A DNA stretch of 40,638 nucleotides from Hydrogenophilus sp. (GTDB lineage Bacteria; Pseudomonadota; Gammaproteobacteria; Burkholderiales; Thiobacillaceae): contig JAIMKU010000013.1 of assembly GCA_020692235.1 (NCBI GenBank), positions 1-40,638 on the forward strand. The letters are read 5' to 3'. The notes beneath the pieces were generated by a model. The model saw only the letters and a list, made by a program, of their open reading frames with translations. It did not search any database and was not told where the DNA came from. This document shows positions 9,780 through 18,749 of the stretch, in pieces (the first letter of the stretch is position 1; each line of letters begins with the position of its first letter). Both the position numbers and the translations under genes were made by a program.

Positions 9780-10336
9780 GGTCGTAGTGGCAGCGAGTGG
9801 CTGCGGTGGCGTCGCCAGTTGGCGGCATAGGCCTCGGCCAGCAGCGGATTGCCGTGCAGGATAAGCAGATTCTCGGCGTTGCGATACTGGGCGGCCGTGG
9901 TGAAGTTGAACGAGCCGGTGATGACCGTGGCACCGGGCTGGCCGTTGTCGACGATCATGACCTTGTTGTGCGCGGCGGCGTGCTCGCCGTCAAGATAGAC
10001 GCTGACGCCGTGCTCGGCCAGATAGCCGATGCGTGAGGTCGCGACAGTGCGGTCCTGCTCCCGGTCGGCGATGACCTGGACCTCGACGCCGCGCTGCCGG
10101 GCGGCGACCAGTGCCGCCGCGATGGCCCGATGGGTCAGGCTGTAGGCCTGGACCAGGATTTGCGTCTTGGCCTGGCGGAGGGTATCCACCACCAGCCCGC
10201 CCACGTCGTCGCCCGGCGTGAAGGCAAGCTGGGCGCGGCCTTGTAAGGTGAATTCGAGTGCCGGCGAGGCGCTGGCCGTGGCCGCCGCCAATACCCAGCA
10301 GAGCGCCAAGACCGCACCGATACGATGCCGCTTCAC
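9776..10336 (-). CDS. Secreted phospholipase D-like nuclease, single HKD motif
   Basis: A 186-residue protein with a signal peptide (AVLALCWVLAAATASAS) and one HxK-x4-D motif: HNKVMIVDNG, followed by TGSFNFT. This matches the small Nuc-type members of the PLD superfamily, which act as dimers with one motif per subunit and cut DNA in the periplasm. Its start overlaps rsmB by 4 bases and its end overlaps mscS by 4 bases. Activity on nucleic acid is inferred from the family; a lipid substrate cannot be excluded. Length is normal for the group and both strands of the motif are intact. Confidence 0.85.
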   Translation of the reverse strand: MKRHRIGAVLALCWVLAAATASASPALEFTLQGRAQLAFTPGDDVGGLVVDTLRQAKTQILVQAYSLTHRAIAAALVAARQRGVEVQVIADREQDRTVATSRIGYLAEHGVSVYLDGEHAAAHNKVMIVDNGQPGATVITGSFNFTTAAQYRNAENLLILHGNPLLAEAYAANWRRHRSHSLPLRP

Positions 10337-11574
10337 TCGCCTTTCTCCAGCACGGCCGCGAAGAAGCCGTCGGTGCCGTGCCTTAGCGGATCAAGGCGCA
10401 GATAGTCGCCCATCTCCAGGGCGACGCCCTGTTCGGCCAGGACCGCGCCGGCGGGCTTGAGGGCAAAATCCGGATGGCCGGCCAGGAAGTCCTCCACAAC
10501 GGCCTCGTTCTCTTCCTGCAGCAGGCTACAGGTGGCATAGACCAGGCGGCCGCCGACCTTTGCCAGGCGTGCGGCGGAGGCCAGTATGGCGGTCTGTCGG
10601 GCGACCAGTCCGAGCACCGATTCGGGCGTCTGGCGCCATTTCAGGTCCGGGCTGCGGCGCAAGGTGCCGAGCCCTGAGCAGGGCGCGTCGACCAGCACCC
10701 GGTCGAACTTGCCGGCCAGGCGCTTAACCTTGGTGCCGTTCTCGTTGGCGATGAGTTGCGGCTGGACGTTGGACAGTTGTGAGCGGGCCAGCCGGGGTTT
10801 CAGGTTGGCCAGCCGCTTTTCGGCCACGTCGAAGGCGTAGAGCCGGCCGCTGTTCTTCATCATCGCGCCCAGGGCCAGGGTCTTGCCGCCGGCGCCGGCG
10901 CAGAAATCGCAGACCATCTCGCCGCGTCGTGCGCCGGTCAAGAGGGCCAGCAACTGGCTGCCCTCATCCTGTACCTCGACCACGCCTTCCAGAAACAAGG
11001 CGTTTTTATACAGTGCCGGTTTGCCCTTGAGGCGCAGGCCCCAGGGTGACCAGGGGGTCGGCGCGCCTTCTATGTCGTCGCTCATCAGGTTGGCCAAGGC
11101 GGCCTCGCGGCTCATTCGGCTGACCCTGAGATCGAGTGGGGCGGGACGATTCATGGCCGCCATCAACGGTTCGAGCTGGTCGCTATATTGGCCGGCCAGC
11201 CGCTCGTACAACCAGTCTGGCAGGTCGAGCCGGATAGCCGGCGAGGCATCGTCCAGTCGAGCGGCCTTGATCGCCTTCAGCCAGGCCATCTCATCCTTGG
11301 CGACAATGGCCTCGAACTCGCGCAGGGTGTGGCCGCCGTGCCTGGCCAGCCAGGCCAACAGCAGGGTGCGCGGCGCGATGGCGGCGGTGACCTGTTCCAG
11401 GCTGCGCAAACGCCGGATCACGCCGTAGGCGGCCTCGGTGATGAAGGCGCGGTCGCGGCCGCCCAGCTTGGGCCGGCTACGGAAGAACGTCGATAGCGCG
11501 GTATCGGCCGGTTGGGTAAAGGTCAGCAGGTCGGCGAGGGCGGCGGCGGCGGCATCGAGTAAGGCAGGGGTCAT
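10333..11574 (-). CDS. rsmB: RsmB/NOP-family RNA cytosine-C5 methyltransferase
   Basis: Methylates a cytosine of 16S rRNA (position 967 in E. coli) using S-adenosylmethionine. The N-terminal ~130 residues form a NusB-like RNA-binding region. The C-terminal Rossmann methyltransferase shows VCDFCAGAGGKTLALGAMM, and both conserved cysteines are present, in DAPCSGLGTLRRSPDLKW and in YATCSLLQEENE. Length is 413 residues, in the usual range. It starts the rsmB-nuclease-mscS operon; its stop overlaps the next ATG. The fmt/def neighbours often seen with this gene are absent, so the exact target base is inferred. Confidence 0.88.
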   Translation of the reverse strand: MTPALLDAAAAALADLLTFTQPADTALSTFFRSRPKLGGRDRAFITEAAYGVIRRLRSLEQVTAAIAPRTLLLAWLARHGGHTLREFEAIVAKDEMAWLKAIKAARLDDASPAIRLDLPDWLYERLAGQYSDQLEPLMAAMNRPAPLDLRVSRMSREAALANLMSDDIEGAPTPWSPWGLRLKGKPALYKNALFLEGVVEVQDEGSQLLALLTGARRGEMVCDFCAGAGGKTLALGAMMKNSGRLYAFDVAEKRLANLKPRLARSQLSNVQPQLIANENGTKVKRLAGKFDRVLVDAPCSGLGTLRRSPDLKWRQTPESVLGLVARQTAILASAARLAKVGGRLVYATCSLLQEENEAVVEDFLAGHPDFALKPAGAVLAEQGVALEMGDYLRLDPLRHGTDGFFAAVLEKGE

Positions 11575-11606
11575 GGCGTTGAATTAAAAATAAAGTGATT
11601 GAAGGC

Positions 11607-12506
11607 TTAAATCGTCTTGGTTACCTGGGTCAGCACGAACCGGGCGAAGGCGTCGGCGGCCACCGAGAAGTGCTTGTTGCGGCGGTGTACCAGGTGCCAT
11701 TGGCGGCGGATCGGAAAACCTTCCACATTCAGTATGGCGAGCCGGTGGGCGGCCAGTTCCTGGGTTACGGCATGGCGCGATACCACGCTCAGGCCCAGGC
11801 CGGCTTCGACCGCCTGTTTGATGGCCTCGTTCTTGTTCATCTCCATGGCTACGCGCAGGGTCATCCCGTGTGCCTGGAAGAAGACCTCGGTGGCGCCACG
11901 GGTGCCCGAACCGGGTTCGCGGGCGACGAAATCCGCCTCGACGATGTGGGCCAGGGCGATATTTTTGCGCTTTGCCAGCGGGTGGCCGAACGGTGCGATC
12001 ACCACCAGCGGGTTCTCCATGAAAGGTGTGGACTCAAGGTCATGGCCCTCGGGCGCCTGGCCCATCAGGGCGAGGTCCACTTCATTGTTGGCCAGTTGCG
12101 CCAGCAAGGCTTCTCGATTGACCACGTTGAGGGTGATGCGTACCTCGGGGTGTTCCTGGCGGAACCGGCTAATCAGACCGATGGCGAAATAGCTCACCGT
12201 GCTGACCACGCCGACAGTGAGCGCGCCCTGCTTCAAGCCGCGCAGGTCGTTCAGGGTGTCCTCCAGGTCGACCAGTTGCTGGGCGATGGCCTGGCTGGCG
12301 CGCAGTACCTCGCGGCCAACCCCGGTCAGAAAAATCTTTTTGCCCAGTTGTTCGAACAACGATTGGCCTACCATGGCTTCGAGCTGTTTGATCTGCATCG
12401 ACACGCCGGGCTGGGATAGATGCAACTCCACCGCCGCGCGCGAAAAGGACAGATGGCGGGCGGCGGATTCGAATACCTGAAGTTGGCGCAGGGTGACATG
12501 CAACAT
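11607..12506 (-). CDS. cbbR: LysR-type regulator CbbR
   Basis: Activates Calvin-cycle genes in response to metabolites such as NADPH or RuBP in characterised relatives. The protein (299 residues) has an N-terminal winged helix (LRQLQVFESAARHLSFSRAA, LHLSQPGVSMQIKQLE) and a LysR substrate domain (GALTVGVVSTVSYFAIGLIS, EPGSGTRGATEVFF). These segments are close to known CbbR proteins. It is divergent from cbbM with 170 bases between the two starts, the classic arrangement for autoregulation and activation of the RuBisCO gene. The assignment rests on both family sequence and position. Confidence 0.92.
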   Translation of the reverse strand: MLHVTLRQLQVFESAARHLSFSRAAVELHLSQPGVSMQIKQLEAMVGQSLFEQLGKKIFLTGVGREVLRASQAIAQQLVDLEDTLNDLRGLKQGALTVGVVSTVSYFAIGLISRFRQEHPEVRITLNVVNREALLAQLANNEVDLALMGQAPEGHDLESTPFMENPLVVIAPFGHPLAKRKNIALAHIVEADFVAREPGSGTRGATEVFFQAHGMTLRVAMEMNKNEAIKQAVEAGLGLSVVSRHAVTQELAAHRLAILNVEGFPIRRQWHLVHRRNKHFSVAADAFARFVLTQVTKTI

Positions 12507-12513
12507 GGTTAAA

Positions 12514-12547
12514 TCATAATGTATTACTTATCATAATGTATTACTTA
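12514..12547. promoter_or_regulatory. Exact 17-bp tandem repeat in the cbbR-cbbM control region
   Basis: TCATAATGTATTACTTA occurs twice back to back, at 12514-12530 and 12531-12547, starting 8 bases before the cbbR start. Each copy holds the interrupted palindrome TAAT-GT-ATTA, which fits a LysR-type half-site pattern. The stretch is AT-rich amid GC-rich genes. Two adjacent CbbR sites one and a half helical turns apart is an inference; cbbR autoregulation would fit the position next to its start. Confidence 0.55.
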
Positions 12548-12676
12548 TTTTTTGCATAAAAAATCGTGAATATTGCTTATGGACTGGCGCAGTTACAGTT
12601 CGACTCAGTTGCCATTAGGAAACATGGCAGTCACGGTTTCCTGCGAATTTAATGACCGTCCGACAAGGAGTAAAGC

Positions 12677-14056
12677 ATGGATCAATCCGCACGTTATTCT
12701 GACCTTTCCCTCAAGGAAGAAGACCTCATCAAGGGTGGCAAGCACATTTTGTGCGCCTACAAGATGAAGCCCAAGGCGGGTCTCGGCTATCTGGAAGCCG
12801 CCGCTCACTTCGCCGCCGAATCGTCCACCGGCACCAACGTCGAAGTCTCCACCACCGATGATTTCACCAAGGGCGTCGATGCCTTGGTCTATCACATCGA
12901 CGAGGCCACCGAGGACATGCGGATCGCCTATCCGCTGGAACTGTTCGACCGCAACATCACCGACGGCCGCTTCATGCTGGTCTCCTTCCTGACGCTGACC
13001 ATCGGCAACAACCAGGGCATGGGCGACATCGCTCATGCCAAGATGGTCGACTTTTATGTCCCGCCGCGCGTGATCCAGATGTACGACGGCCCGGCCAAGG
13101 GCATCTCCGACCTGTGGCGCATCCTCGGCCGTCCGGTCAAGGACGGCGGCTACATCGCCGGCACCATCATCAAGCCCAAGCTCGGCTTGCGTCCCGAGCC
13201 GTTCGCCAAGGCGGCCTACCAGTTCTGGCTGGGCGGCGATTTCATCAAGAACGACGAGCCGCAGGGCAACCAGGTCTTCGCCCCGATCAAGCAGGTGCTG
13301 CCGCTGGTCTATGACTCGCTCAAGCGCGCCCAGGATGAAACCGGCCAGGCCAAGCTGTTCTCCATGAACATCACCGCCGACGACCATTACGAAATGTGCG
13401 CCCGCGCCGACTTCGCGCTGGAAGTCTTTGGTACCGATGCCGACAAGCTGGCCTTCCTGGTCGACGGTTTCGTCGGCGGTCCCGGCATGATTACCACCGC
13501 CCGCCGTCAGTATCCCAACCAGTACCTGCATTACCACCGTGGCGGCCACGGCATGGTGACCTCGCCGTCCTCCAAGCGCGGCTATACCGCCTTCGTGCTG
13601 GCCAAGATGAGCCGTCTGCAAGGCGCTTCCGGCATCCACGTCGGCACCATGGGCTATGGCAAGATGGAAGGCGAAGGCGACGACAAGGTCATCGCCTACA
13701 TGATCGAACGCGACGAATGCCAGGGCCCGGTTTATTTCCAGAAGTGGTATGGCATGAAGCCCACCACGCCGATCATCTCCGGCGGCATGAACGCCCTGCG
13801 CCTGCCCGGCTTCTTCGAAAACCTGGGTCACGGTAACGTCATCAATACCGCCGGCGGCGGCTGCTACGGTCACATCGACAGCCCGGCGGCCGGCGCCAAG
13901 TCGCTGCGCCAGGCTTATGAGTGCTGGAAGGCCAAGGCCGACCCGATCGAGTGGGCCAAGGAGCACAAAGAATTTGCCCGCGCCTTCGAATCGTTCCCCG
14001 GCGACGCCGACAAGCTGTTTCCCGGTTGGCGCCAAAAGCTGGGTATCGGCAAGTAA
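12677..14056 (+). CDS. cbbM: Ribulose-1,5-bisphosphate carboxylase, form II
   Basis: Fixes CO2 onto ribulose bisphosphate in the Calvin cycle as a homo-oligomer of large subunits. Length is 459 residues, the normal form II size. The lysine that is carbamylated falls at residue 191 in [14 protein letters not shown], the same number as in Rhodospirillum rubrum. [33 protein letters not shown] and [12 protein letters not shown] are further active-site segments. AAGGAG at 12665-12670 is well placed before ATG 12677. A strong terminator follows, so the gene is probably transcribed alone: no cbbQ, cbbO or cbbS is present. Form II enzymes work best at high CO2 and low O2, which hints at a micro-oxic or anoxic niche. 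Confidence 0.98.
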   Translation: MDQSARYSDLSLKEEDLIKGGKHILCAYKMKPKAGLGYLEAAAHFAAESSTGTNVEVSTTDDFTKGVDALVYHIDEATEDMRIAYPLELFDRNITDGRFMLVSFLTLTIGNNQGMGDIAHAKMVDFYVPPRVIQMYDGPAKGISDLWRILGRPVKDGGYIAGTIIKPKLGLRPEPFAKAAYQFWLGGDFIKNDEPQGNQVFAPIKQVLPLVYDSLKRAQDETGQAKLFSMNITADDHYEMCARADFALEVFGTDADKLAFLVDGFVGGPGMITTARRQYPNQYLHYHRGGHGMVTSPSSKRGYTAFVLAKMSRLQGASGIHVGTMGYGKMEGEGDDKVIAYMIERDECQGPVYFQKWYGMKPTTPIISGGMNALRLPGFFENLGHGNVINTAGGGCYGHIDSPAAGAKSLRQAYECWKAKADPIEWAKEHKEFARAFESFPGDADKLFPGWRQKLGIGK

Positions 14057-14070
14057 GCCGCATTATGTCC

Positions 14071-14096
14071 AAAAAACCCCGCTTCGGCGGGGTTTT
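14071..14096. terminator. Intrinsic terminator after cbbM
   Basis: A perfect 11-base stem with flanking A and T runs: AAAAAACCCCGC, loop TTCG, GCGGGGTTTTTT. It lies 14 bases after the cbbM stop. The symmetrical A and T tracts would let it also stop transcription from the left-going side. Confidence 0.93.
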
Positions 14097-14111
14097 TTGT
14101 GGCGCCAATAC

Positions 14112-14132
14112 TAGGAATCTGTCGGGTTTAAG
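14112..14132. repeat. Solo copy of the MITE terminal repeat
   Basis: TAGGAATCTGTCGG at 14112-14125 matches TAGGAGTCTGTCGG at the left end of the element at 38241 with one difference, and the next bases (GTTTAAG) are similar to its ACTTGAAG. No matching right end was found in the following 100 bases, so this looks like a relic of an insertion or excision. Confidence 0.5.
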
Positions 14133-14211
14133 GACGCAGTCATGCCCCGCAGGGCGCATACAAATTACCCTAGAAAGCGCAGTTGAACAGGTCAGGAAAT
14201 ACGCCAATGGC

Positions 14212-14832
14212 TCAGTTTGCGGCTTTGGCCTGTTTACCGACCGAGCCGCCATCGTAGACCCAGTGCCTCTTCCAGGCCGCCAAAACCATGTTGGGATATT
14301 CGGCCTGACCCAGGCTGCCGTTGTAGCGGCCGAGGGTGCGGAACAGGCCGCCGTGTTCGATGTCAAGGTAGTGGCGCAGTATGGTGCAGCCGTAGCGCAG
14401 ATTGGTCCGTAGATGGAACAGGTCCTGCCCGGGGACGCCGATCTGTTGTACCCAGAATGGCATCACCTGCATGTAGCCGTGGGCGCCGACCGTCGAGACG
14501 GCGTATTTGCGAAAGCCGCTTTCCACCTCGATCAGACCCATGACCAGTTCTGGGTCGAGACCGGCGCGACTGGCCTCGTAATAGACTGTGGCGAGCAGGT
14601 CTTCGCGGTATTCTCGATCGGGGATGGTGCGGGTCAGCCGGCGCGACATTTCCGCCAGCCAGGTTTTGACTGCCGGCTTCTCGGTCAGCCGGGTTTCCAC
14701 CGCCTGGTCCGAGATCGCCTTGGACATGGCGGCCTGCACGCTGACCGACAACGGCTCATATTGTTGGGCGCCGGCCAGGGCTGGCCCGGCGCAGAACAGC
14801 GCCAGCCAGATCAGGTCCTTTAGCTTCGACAT
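14212..14832 (-). CDS. Lytic transglycosylase, SLT family
   Basis: Cleaves peptidoglycan glycan strands with formation of an anhydro end. The 206-residue protein carries a signal peptide ([17 protein letters not shown]) and an SLT/lysozyme-like fold: the catalytic glutamate lies in [17 protein letters not shown], followed by [12 protein letters not shown] and [25 protein letters not shown] contains the family NGS motif. Its start overlaps the end of proS by 13 bases, so it probably belongs to the proS transcript. Small secreted SLT proteins of this kind follow proS in several betaproteobacteria. Function is confident; the specific cell-wall process is not. Confidence 0.9.
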   Translation of the reverse strand: MSKLKDLIWLALFCAGPALAGAQQYEPLSVSVQAAMSKAISDQAVETRLTEKPAVKTWLAEMSRRLTRTIPDREYREDLLATVYYEASRAGLDPELVMGLIEVESGFRKYAVSTVGAHGYMQVMPFWVQQIGVPGQDLFHLRTNLRYGCTILRHYLDIEHGGLFRTLGRYNGSLGQAEYPNMVLAAWKRHWVYDGGSVGKQAKAAN

Positions 14833-16544
14833 GTCTTGATGCGTTCCTCGATAAAAGCCGCCACGTCAGCCAGGGCGATCTTGCTCGCTTCGGTGTCGGT
14901 GCGCGCCATATATTCCAGTTGGCCTTCCTTCAAGCCGCGTTCGCTGACCACCAGACGATGGCTGACGCCGATCAGTTCCATGTCGGCGAACAGCACGCCC
15001 GGACGTTCGTCGCGGTCGTCCAGCAATACCTCAATACCAGCGGCAACTATTTGATTATAGAGCGTATCGGCGGTATCTTTAACCTGTTCGTTGCGGCCAT
15101 AGCCGAGCGGCACAATGGCCAGTTCGAACGGCGCCATGGCCTGCGGGAAACAGATACCGCGCGCATCGTTACCCTGTTCGATGGCGGCGGCGACGATGCG
15201 CGAGACACCAATGCCGTAACAGCCCATGACCACGGTGCGGGCCTGACCCTGCTCATCCAGCACCGTCGCGTTCAATGCCTCGGAATACTTGCTGCCGAGC
15301 TTGAATACGTGGCCAACCTCGATGCCGCGGCATAGGCCCAGCGTGCCTTTGCCATCCGGGCTGGGGTCGCCCTCAACTACATTGCGGATGTCGGCCACCA
15401 GATCGGGTTCAGGCAGGTCACGCCCCCAATTGACCCCGGCGAGGTGGAACTTGGGTTTGTTGGCACCGCAGACGAAATCGGCCATCGCCGCCACCGTCCG
15501 GTCGGCGATCACGCGGGTCTTGGCGCGGTCGAGACCGACCGGACCTAGGAAGCCGGGCGGGCAGTTGAAGACGGCGCGTATCTCCTCGTCGGTGGCGAAG
15601 CGAAAGTCGGACAAACCAGCTAGTTTGGCGGTCTTGACCTCGTTCAGACTGTGGTCACCGCGAATCAACAGGACGCTAAGTTTCTCCTCAGCCATGACGG
15701 CGATCAGCTTGACGGTCTTTTGCACAGTGACACCCAGCAGCGCGGCGACTGCCTCGCAGGTGGTCTGCTTCGGGGTATCGACAGCACGCATTGTTTCAGT
15801 AGCTGTCGGGCGAGGTATCGTGGGTGCTAGCGCCTCGGCCATCTCGATGTTGGCGGCGTAGTCGGATGTTGGGCAGAAGGCGATGGCGTCCTCGCCGCTA
15901 TCGGCCAGGACATGGAATTCGTGCGAACCGGAGCCGCCGATGGCGCCGGTGTCGGCGGCTACGGCACGGAACTTCAAGCCCAGGCGGGTGAAGATGCGCG
16001 AGTAAGCGGCATACATGGTCTGGTAGGTCTGATCCAGACTGGCCTCGTCGAGATGGAAGGAATAGGCGTCCTTCATCAGGAATTCGCGCGCCCGCATCAC
16101 CCCGAAGCGGGGCCGTATCTCGTCGCGGAACTTGGTCTGAATCTGGTAGAAGGTAACCGGCAGTTGTTTATAGCTATTCAGTTCCTTGCGCGCCAGGTCG
16201 GTGATGACTTCTTCATGGGTCGGCCCGAAGCAGAAGTCGCGGCCATGGCGGTCCTTGATCTTCAACATCTGCGGGCCGAACACTGCCCAGCGGCCCGATT
16301 CCTGCCACAACTCAGCCGGTTGCACGGCGGGCATCAACAACTCGATGGCCCCGGCCCGGTTCATCTCCTCGCGCACGATGGCCTCGACCTTGCGCAGGCA
16401 GCGCAGGCCCAGTGGCATCCAGGTATAAAGCCCGGCGCCCAGGCGCTTGATGAAACCGGCGCGAAGCATCAACTGATGTGAGATCAGTCCCGCCTCGGCT
16501 GGGGCTTCCTTGCTGGTGGAGAGGAAAAATTGGCTGGTGCGCAT
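14820..16544 (-). CDS. proS: Prolyl-tRNA synthetase
   Basis: Charges tRNA-Pro with proline. A 574-residue class II synthetase of the bacterial type. Motif 1 is near [20 protein letters not shown], motif 2 is [20 protein letters not shown], motif 3 is [17 protein letters not shown]. The inserted editing domain (about residues 225-400) is present. A C-terminal anticodon-binding domain follows ([25 protein letters not shown]). Its stop overlaps the downstream transglycosylase by 13 bases. Divergent from the next gene with 40 bases between them, so the two promoters must be compact or overlapping. Confidence 0.97.
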   Translation of the reverse strand: MRTSQFFLSTSKEAPAEAGLISHQLMLRAGFIKRLGAGLYTWMPLGLRCLRKVEAIVREEMNRAGAIELLMPAVQPAELWQESGRWAVFGPQMLKIKDRHGRDFCFGPTHEEVITDLARKELNSYKQLPVTFYQIQTKFRDEIRPRFGVMRAREFLMKDAYSFHLDEASLDQTYQTMYAAYSRIFTRLGLKFRAVAADTGAIGGSGSHEFHVLADSGEDAIAFCPTSDYAANIEMAEALAPTIPRPTATETMRAVDTPKQTTCEAVAALLGVTVQKTVKLIAVMAEEKLSVLLIRGDHSLNEVKTAKLAGLSDFRFATDEEIRAVFNCPPGFLGPVGLDRAKTRVIADRTVAAMADFVCGANKPKFHLAGVNWGRDLPEPDLVADIRNVVEGDPSPDGKGTLGLCRGIEVGHVFKLGSKYSEALNATVLDEQGQARTVVMGCYGIGVSRIVAAAIEQGNDARGICFPQAMAPFELAIVPLGYGRNEQVKDTADTLYNQIVAAGIEVLLDDRDERPGVLFADMELIGVSHRLVVSERGLKEGQLEYMARTDTEASKIALADVAAFIEERIKTCRS

Positions 16545-16584
16545 GGTAGGCTAACGAGATTATCGAAAGGTTGATTTTACCTAA

Positions 16585-17442
16585 ATGCGCCTCTTTGAAA
16601 GACAACGACGACAAGCCGATTTCGAGCCGGTCGAGATTAGCGAGAAAAAAGGCATACGTTATCTGCACCTGGGCAGCCCGGCCATCCAGAGCGCCATGCG
16701 GATCAAGGAGCCGTATGCCCTGGAGCTGGAATATACCCGGGCCATGATAGCTTTTTTACTGTTCAACCCGGCGCCCGGCCGGATCGCCCTGATCGGCCTG
16801 GGCGGCGCCTCGGTGGCCAAGTTCATCCATCGCAACCTGCTCGACTCCAGTTTGACCGCGCTGGAGATCAATCCGGAGGTGGTGGCCGCCGCCCGGAGTT
16901 TTTTTCTGTTGCCGCAGGACGATGCACGTTTGCGAGTCGTAATCGGGGACGGTGCGCGGTATGTGCGCGAGCAGGATGGCGGCCTGGATGTGCTGCTGGT
17001 GGATGGCTATGACGCCAACCGTATCGTCGAGGCCCTGGCCTCGCCGGATTTTTACGATGCCTGTTTTCGCGCTTTGGCGCCGGGCGGCGTGGCGGTGTTC
17101 AACCTGTGGGGTAGCGATCGGTTTTTCGATGTCTATTTCGACCGGGTGGCCAAGGCCTTCGCCGACTGCACCCTGACCTTGCCGGCCGAGAAGAAGGGCA
17201 ACATTCAACTACTCGCCTTCAAGCCGCCGTTACCCCATGCCGGGCTTGCCCATCTGGCGAACCAGGCGCGGACGTTGGAAGCCCGGCTGGGCCTGGAGAT
17301 GCCGGTGTTCGTCGAGCGGATGCGGCATTGCAACCCGGCCTCGGAGCGAGGTTTTGTGGTTTGGCCGGCCAAGACCGACTTTGCAAGCCAGACGAAGGAT
17401 GCGAGAATTCAAACAGTTAATGATTTTCGGGGACGGCCATGA
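16585..17442 (+). CDS. Spermidine synthase-like aminopropyltransferase/SAM-binding protein
   Basis: A 285-residue Rossmann protein of the spermidine synthase superfamily. [20 protein letters not shown] is the SAM or decarboxylated-SAM loop, [13 protein letters not shown] holds the acidic ribose-binding residue, and DGARYVREQ and [10 protein letters not shown] follow in family order. The catalytic DxxD segment of true SpeE (DSTDP type) is not obvious here: DGYDAN occupies its place. It may therefore be a methyltransferase-like paralogue. Its stop overlaps the rppH start by 4 bases. A large PLP amino-acid decarboxylase lies 3 kb downstream, which would fit polyamine synthesis, but the link is only positional. 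Confidence 0.7.
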   Translation: MRLFERQRRQADFEPVEISEKKGIRYLHLGSPAIQSAMRIKEPYALELEYTRAMIAFLLFNPAPGRIALIGLGGASVAKFIHRNLLDSSLTALEINPEVVAAARSFFLLPQDDARLRVVIGDGARYVREQDGGLDVLLVDGYDANRIVEALASPDFYDACFRALAPGGVAVFNLWGSDRFFDVYFDRVAKAFADCTLTLPAEKKGNIQLLAFKPPLPHAGLAHLANQARTLEARLGLEMPVFVERMRHCNPASERGFVVWPAKTDFASQTKDARIQTVNDFRGRP

Positions 17443-17954
17443 TCGACAAGGATGGCTACCGGTCGAATGTGGGCATTGTCCTATGCAATGCCCACAATGA
17501 GGTGTTTTGGGGGAAACGGGTGTGCCAGAATTCCTGGCAGTTTCCTCAGGGTGGCATCAAGTATGGGGAAACCCCCGAACTGGCCATGTTTCGTGAATTG
17601 AATGAAGAAGTCGGCCTGCTGCCCGAGCATGTCCGCATCCTGGGCCGGACGCGGCAATGGCTGCGTTACGACGTGCCCAGGGAGTGGGTGCGCCGGGAGT
17701 GGCGTGACTATTATCGAGGCCAGAAGCAGATATGGTTCCTGCTACGTTTGACTGGCCGCGAATGCGACGTCTGCCTGCGGGCGACCAACCACCCAGAGTT
17801 CGACGCCTGGCGCTGGAACGGTTACTGGAATCCGGTCGAGGCGGTGGTGAACTTCAAGCAGGATGTCTATCGCAAGGCGTTGGAGGAACTCCGACAGTTT
17901 TTACAGGGCGATAGCCGGGTACGCCATGGTAAAGCTACGGCCGCGAGCCATTAG
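17439..17954 (+). CDS. rppH: RNA pyrophosphohydrolase (Nudix)
   Basis: Removes pyrophosphate from the 5' end of mRNA and so starts decay. The Nudix box G-x5-E-x7-RE-x2-EE-x-G is complete in [20 protein letters not shown] followed by VGL. The N-terminus [17 protein letters not shown] and the segment [10 protein letters not shown] are highly typical of RppH/NudH. At 171 residues the length is normal. ATGA overlap with the upstream SpeE-like gene indicates one transcript. rppH lies beside proS in many betaproteobacteria, here on the opposite strand two genes away. Confidence 0.95.
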   Translation: MIDKDGYRSNVGIVLCNAHNEVFWGKRVCQNSWQFPQGGIKYGETPELAMFRELNEEVGLLPEHVRILGRTRQWLRYDVPREWVRREWRDYYRGQKQIWFLLRLTGRECDVCLRATNHPEFDAWRWNGYWNPVEAVVNFKQDVYRKALEELRQFLQGDSRVRHGKATAASH

Positions 17955-18005
17955 GGGCCGAGAATGGGCGTTGATTCGCCCATCCGAACTGGAGAGAAGA
18001 GAACC

Positions 18006-18599
18006 ATGACCGCTAGCTATCGCGTTCTACCGGCGACGCCGTTGCAGAAAGGGGCGACCTTCGTGACGCCCAGGCAGCAGGTCGCCGAAACGGTGAATAT
18101 GGACCACCCGGCCCTGTCGGTGATGACCGATTTCGCTCAGGTCACGGCCCATACCATTCTGCCGCTGGAGAGTATCGAAGCCGCGCGCACCCGCATGATC
18201 CATGTCGGGGTCCGCTCGTTGCTGGTGGCTGATGACCAGAACCGCATACTCGGCATCATTACCGCGTTTGACCTGAGCAGCGAACGGCCGATGCGCATAA
18301 TCCAGACCCAGGGCATACGCCATGCCGATGTGCTGGTGAAAGACATCATGACGCCGTGCAAACAACTGGAGGTCATCGCCATGGAGGACTTGCGCCCGGC
18401 CAAGGTGGGCGACATCGTCGTCACCCTTCAGGCGCAAGGCCGTCAGCATGCCTTGGCGGTGGAGTGTAGGACGGGCCATGGCCCGGAGTTGCGCGGCCTG
18501 TTTTCCGCCTCCCAGATTGGCCGCCAGTTGGGCGCCACCATTCAAACGGTGCCGGTAGCGCACACCTTCGCCGGGATCGGCGAACATCTGAACGATTGA
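18006..18599 (+). CDS. CBS-domain protein
   Basis: A 197-residue protein. TAHTILPLESIEAARTRMIH with GVRSLLVADDQNRILGIITA, then VKDIMTPCKQLEVI and AVECRTGHGPELRGLFSAS, form two CBS motifs, a pair that usually binds adenosine nucleotides. No catalytic domain is attached. The ATG at 18006 is preceded by GGAGAGAAGAG and is preferred to the upstream in-frame start at 17964. It follows rppH by 51 bases and may share its transcript. Stand-alone CBS proteins act as energy or ligand sensors, but its partner is unknown. Confidence 0.8.
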   Translation: MTASYRVLPATPLQKGATFVTPRQQVAETVNMDHPALSVMTDFAQVTAHTILPLESIEAARTRMIHVGVRSLLVADDQNRILGIITAFDLSSERPMRIIQTQGIRHADVLVKDIMTPCKQLEVIAMEDLRPAKVGDIVVTLQAQGRQHALAVECRTGHGPELRGLFSASQIGRQLGATIQTVPVAHTFAGIGEHLND

Positions 18600-18715
18600 T
18601 GGTGACGGCGTGTGATTTTAGTCTGCCCAAGGGCGCTATATTCGAGTAGAATCGTCAGGTATATAAGCCTGGCCGGGTGACCTTGATTAAAGCGGCTACG
18701 CCCCTACTTGGCCAA

Positions 18716-18731
18716 CCCCCCCCTTTTTTTT
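18716..18731 (+). repeat. C8T8 homopolymer pair upstream of mrp
   Basis: Eight C (18716-18723) are followed by eight T (18724-18731), ending 18 bases before the mrp ATG. Such runs slip readily during replication and sequencing. The T run is not preceded by a clear stem, so it is not called a terminator. Confidence 0.8.
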
Positions 18732-18749
18732 CGTCTATCGAGGTATGTT

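Noticed and set aside
12605-14035. 476-codon open frame on the - strand
   Set aside because: Exactly opposite cbbM, whose active-site motifs are beyond doubt; the product has no recognisable domain.
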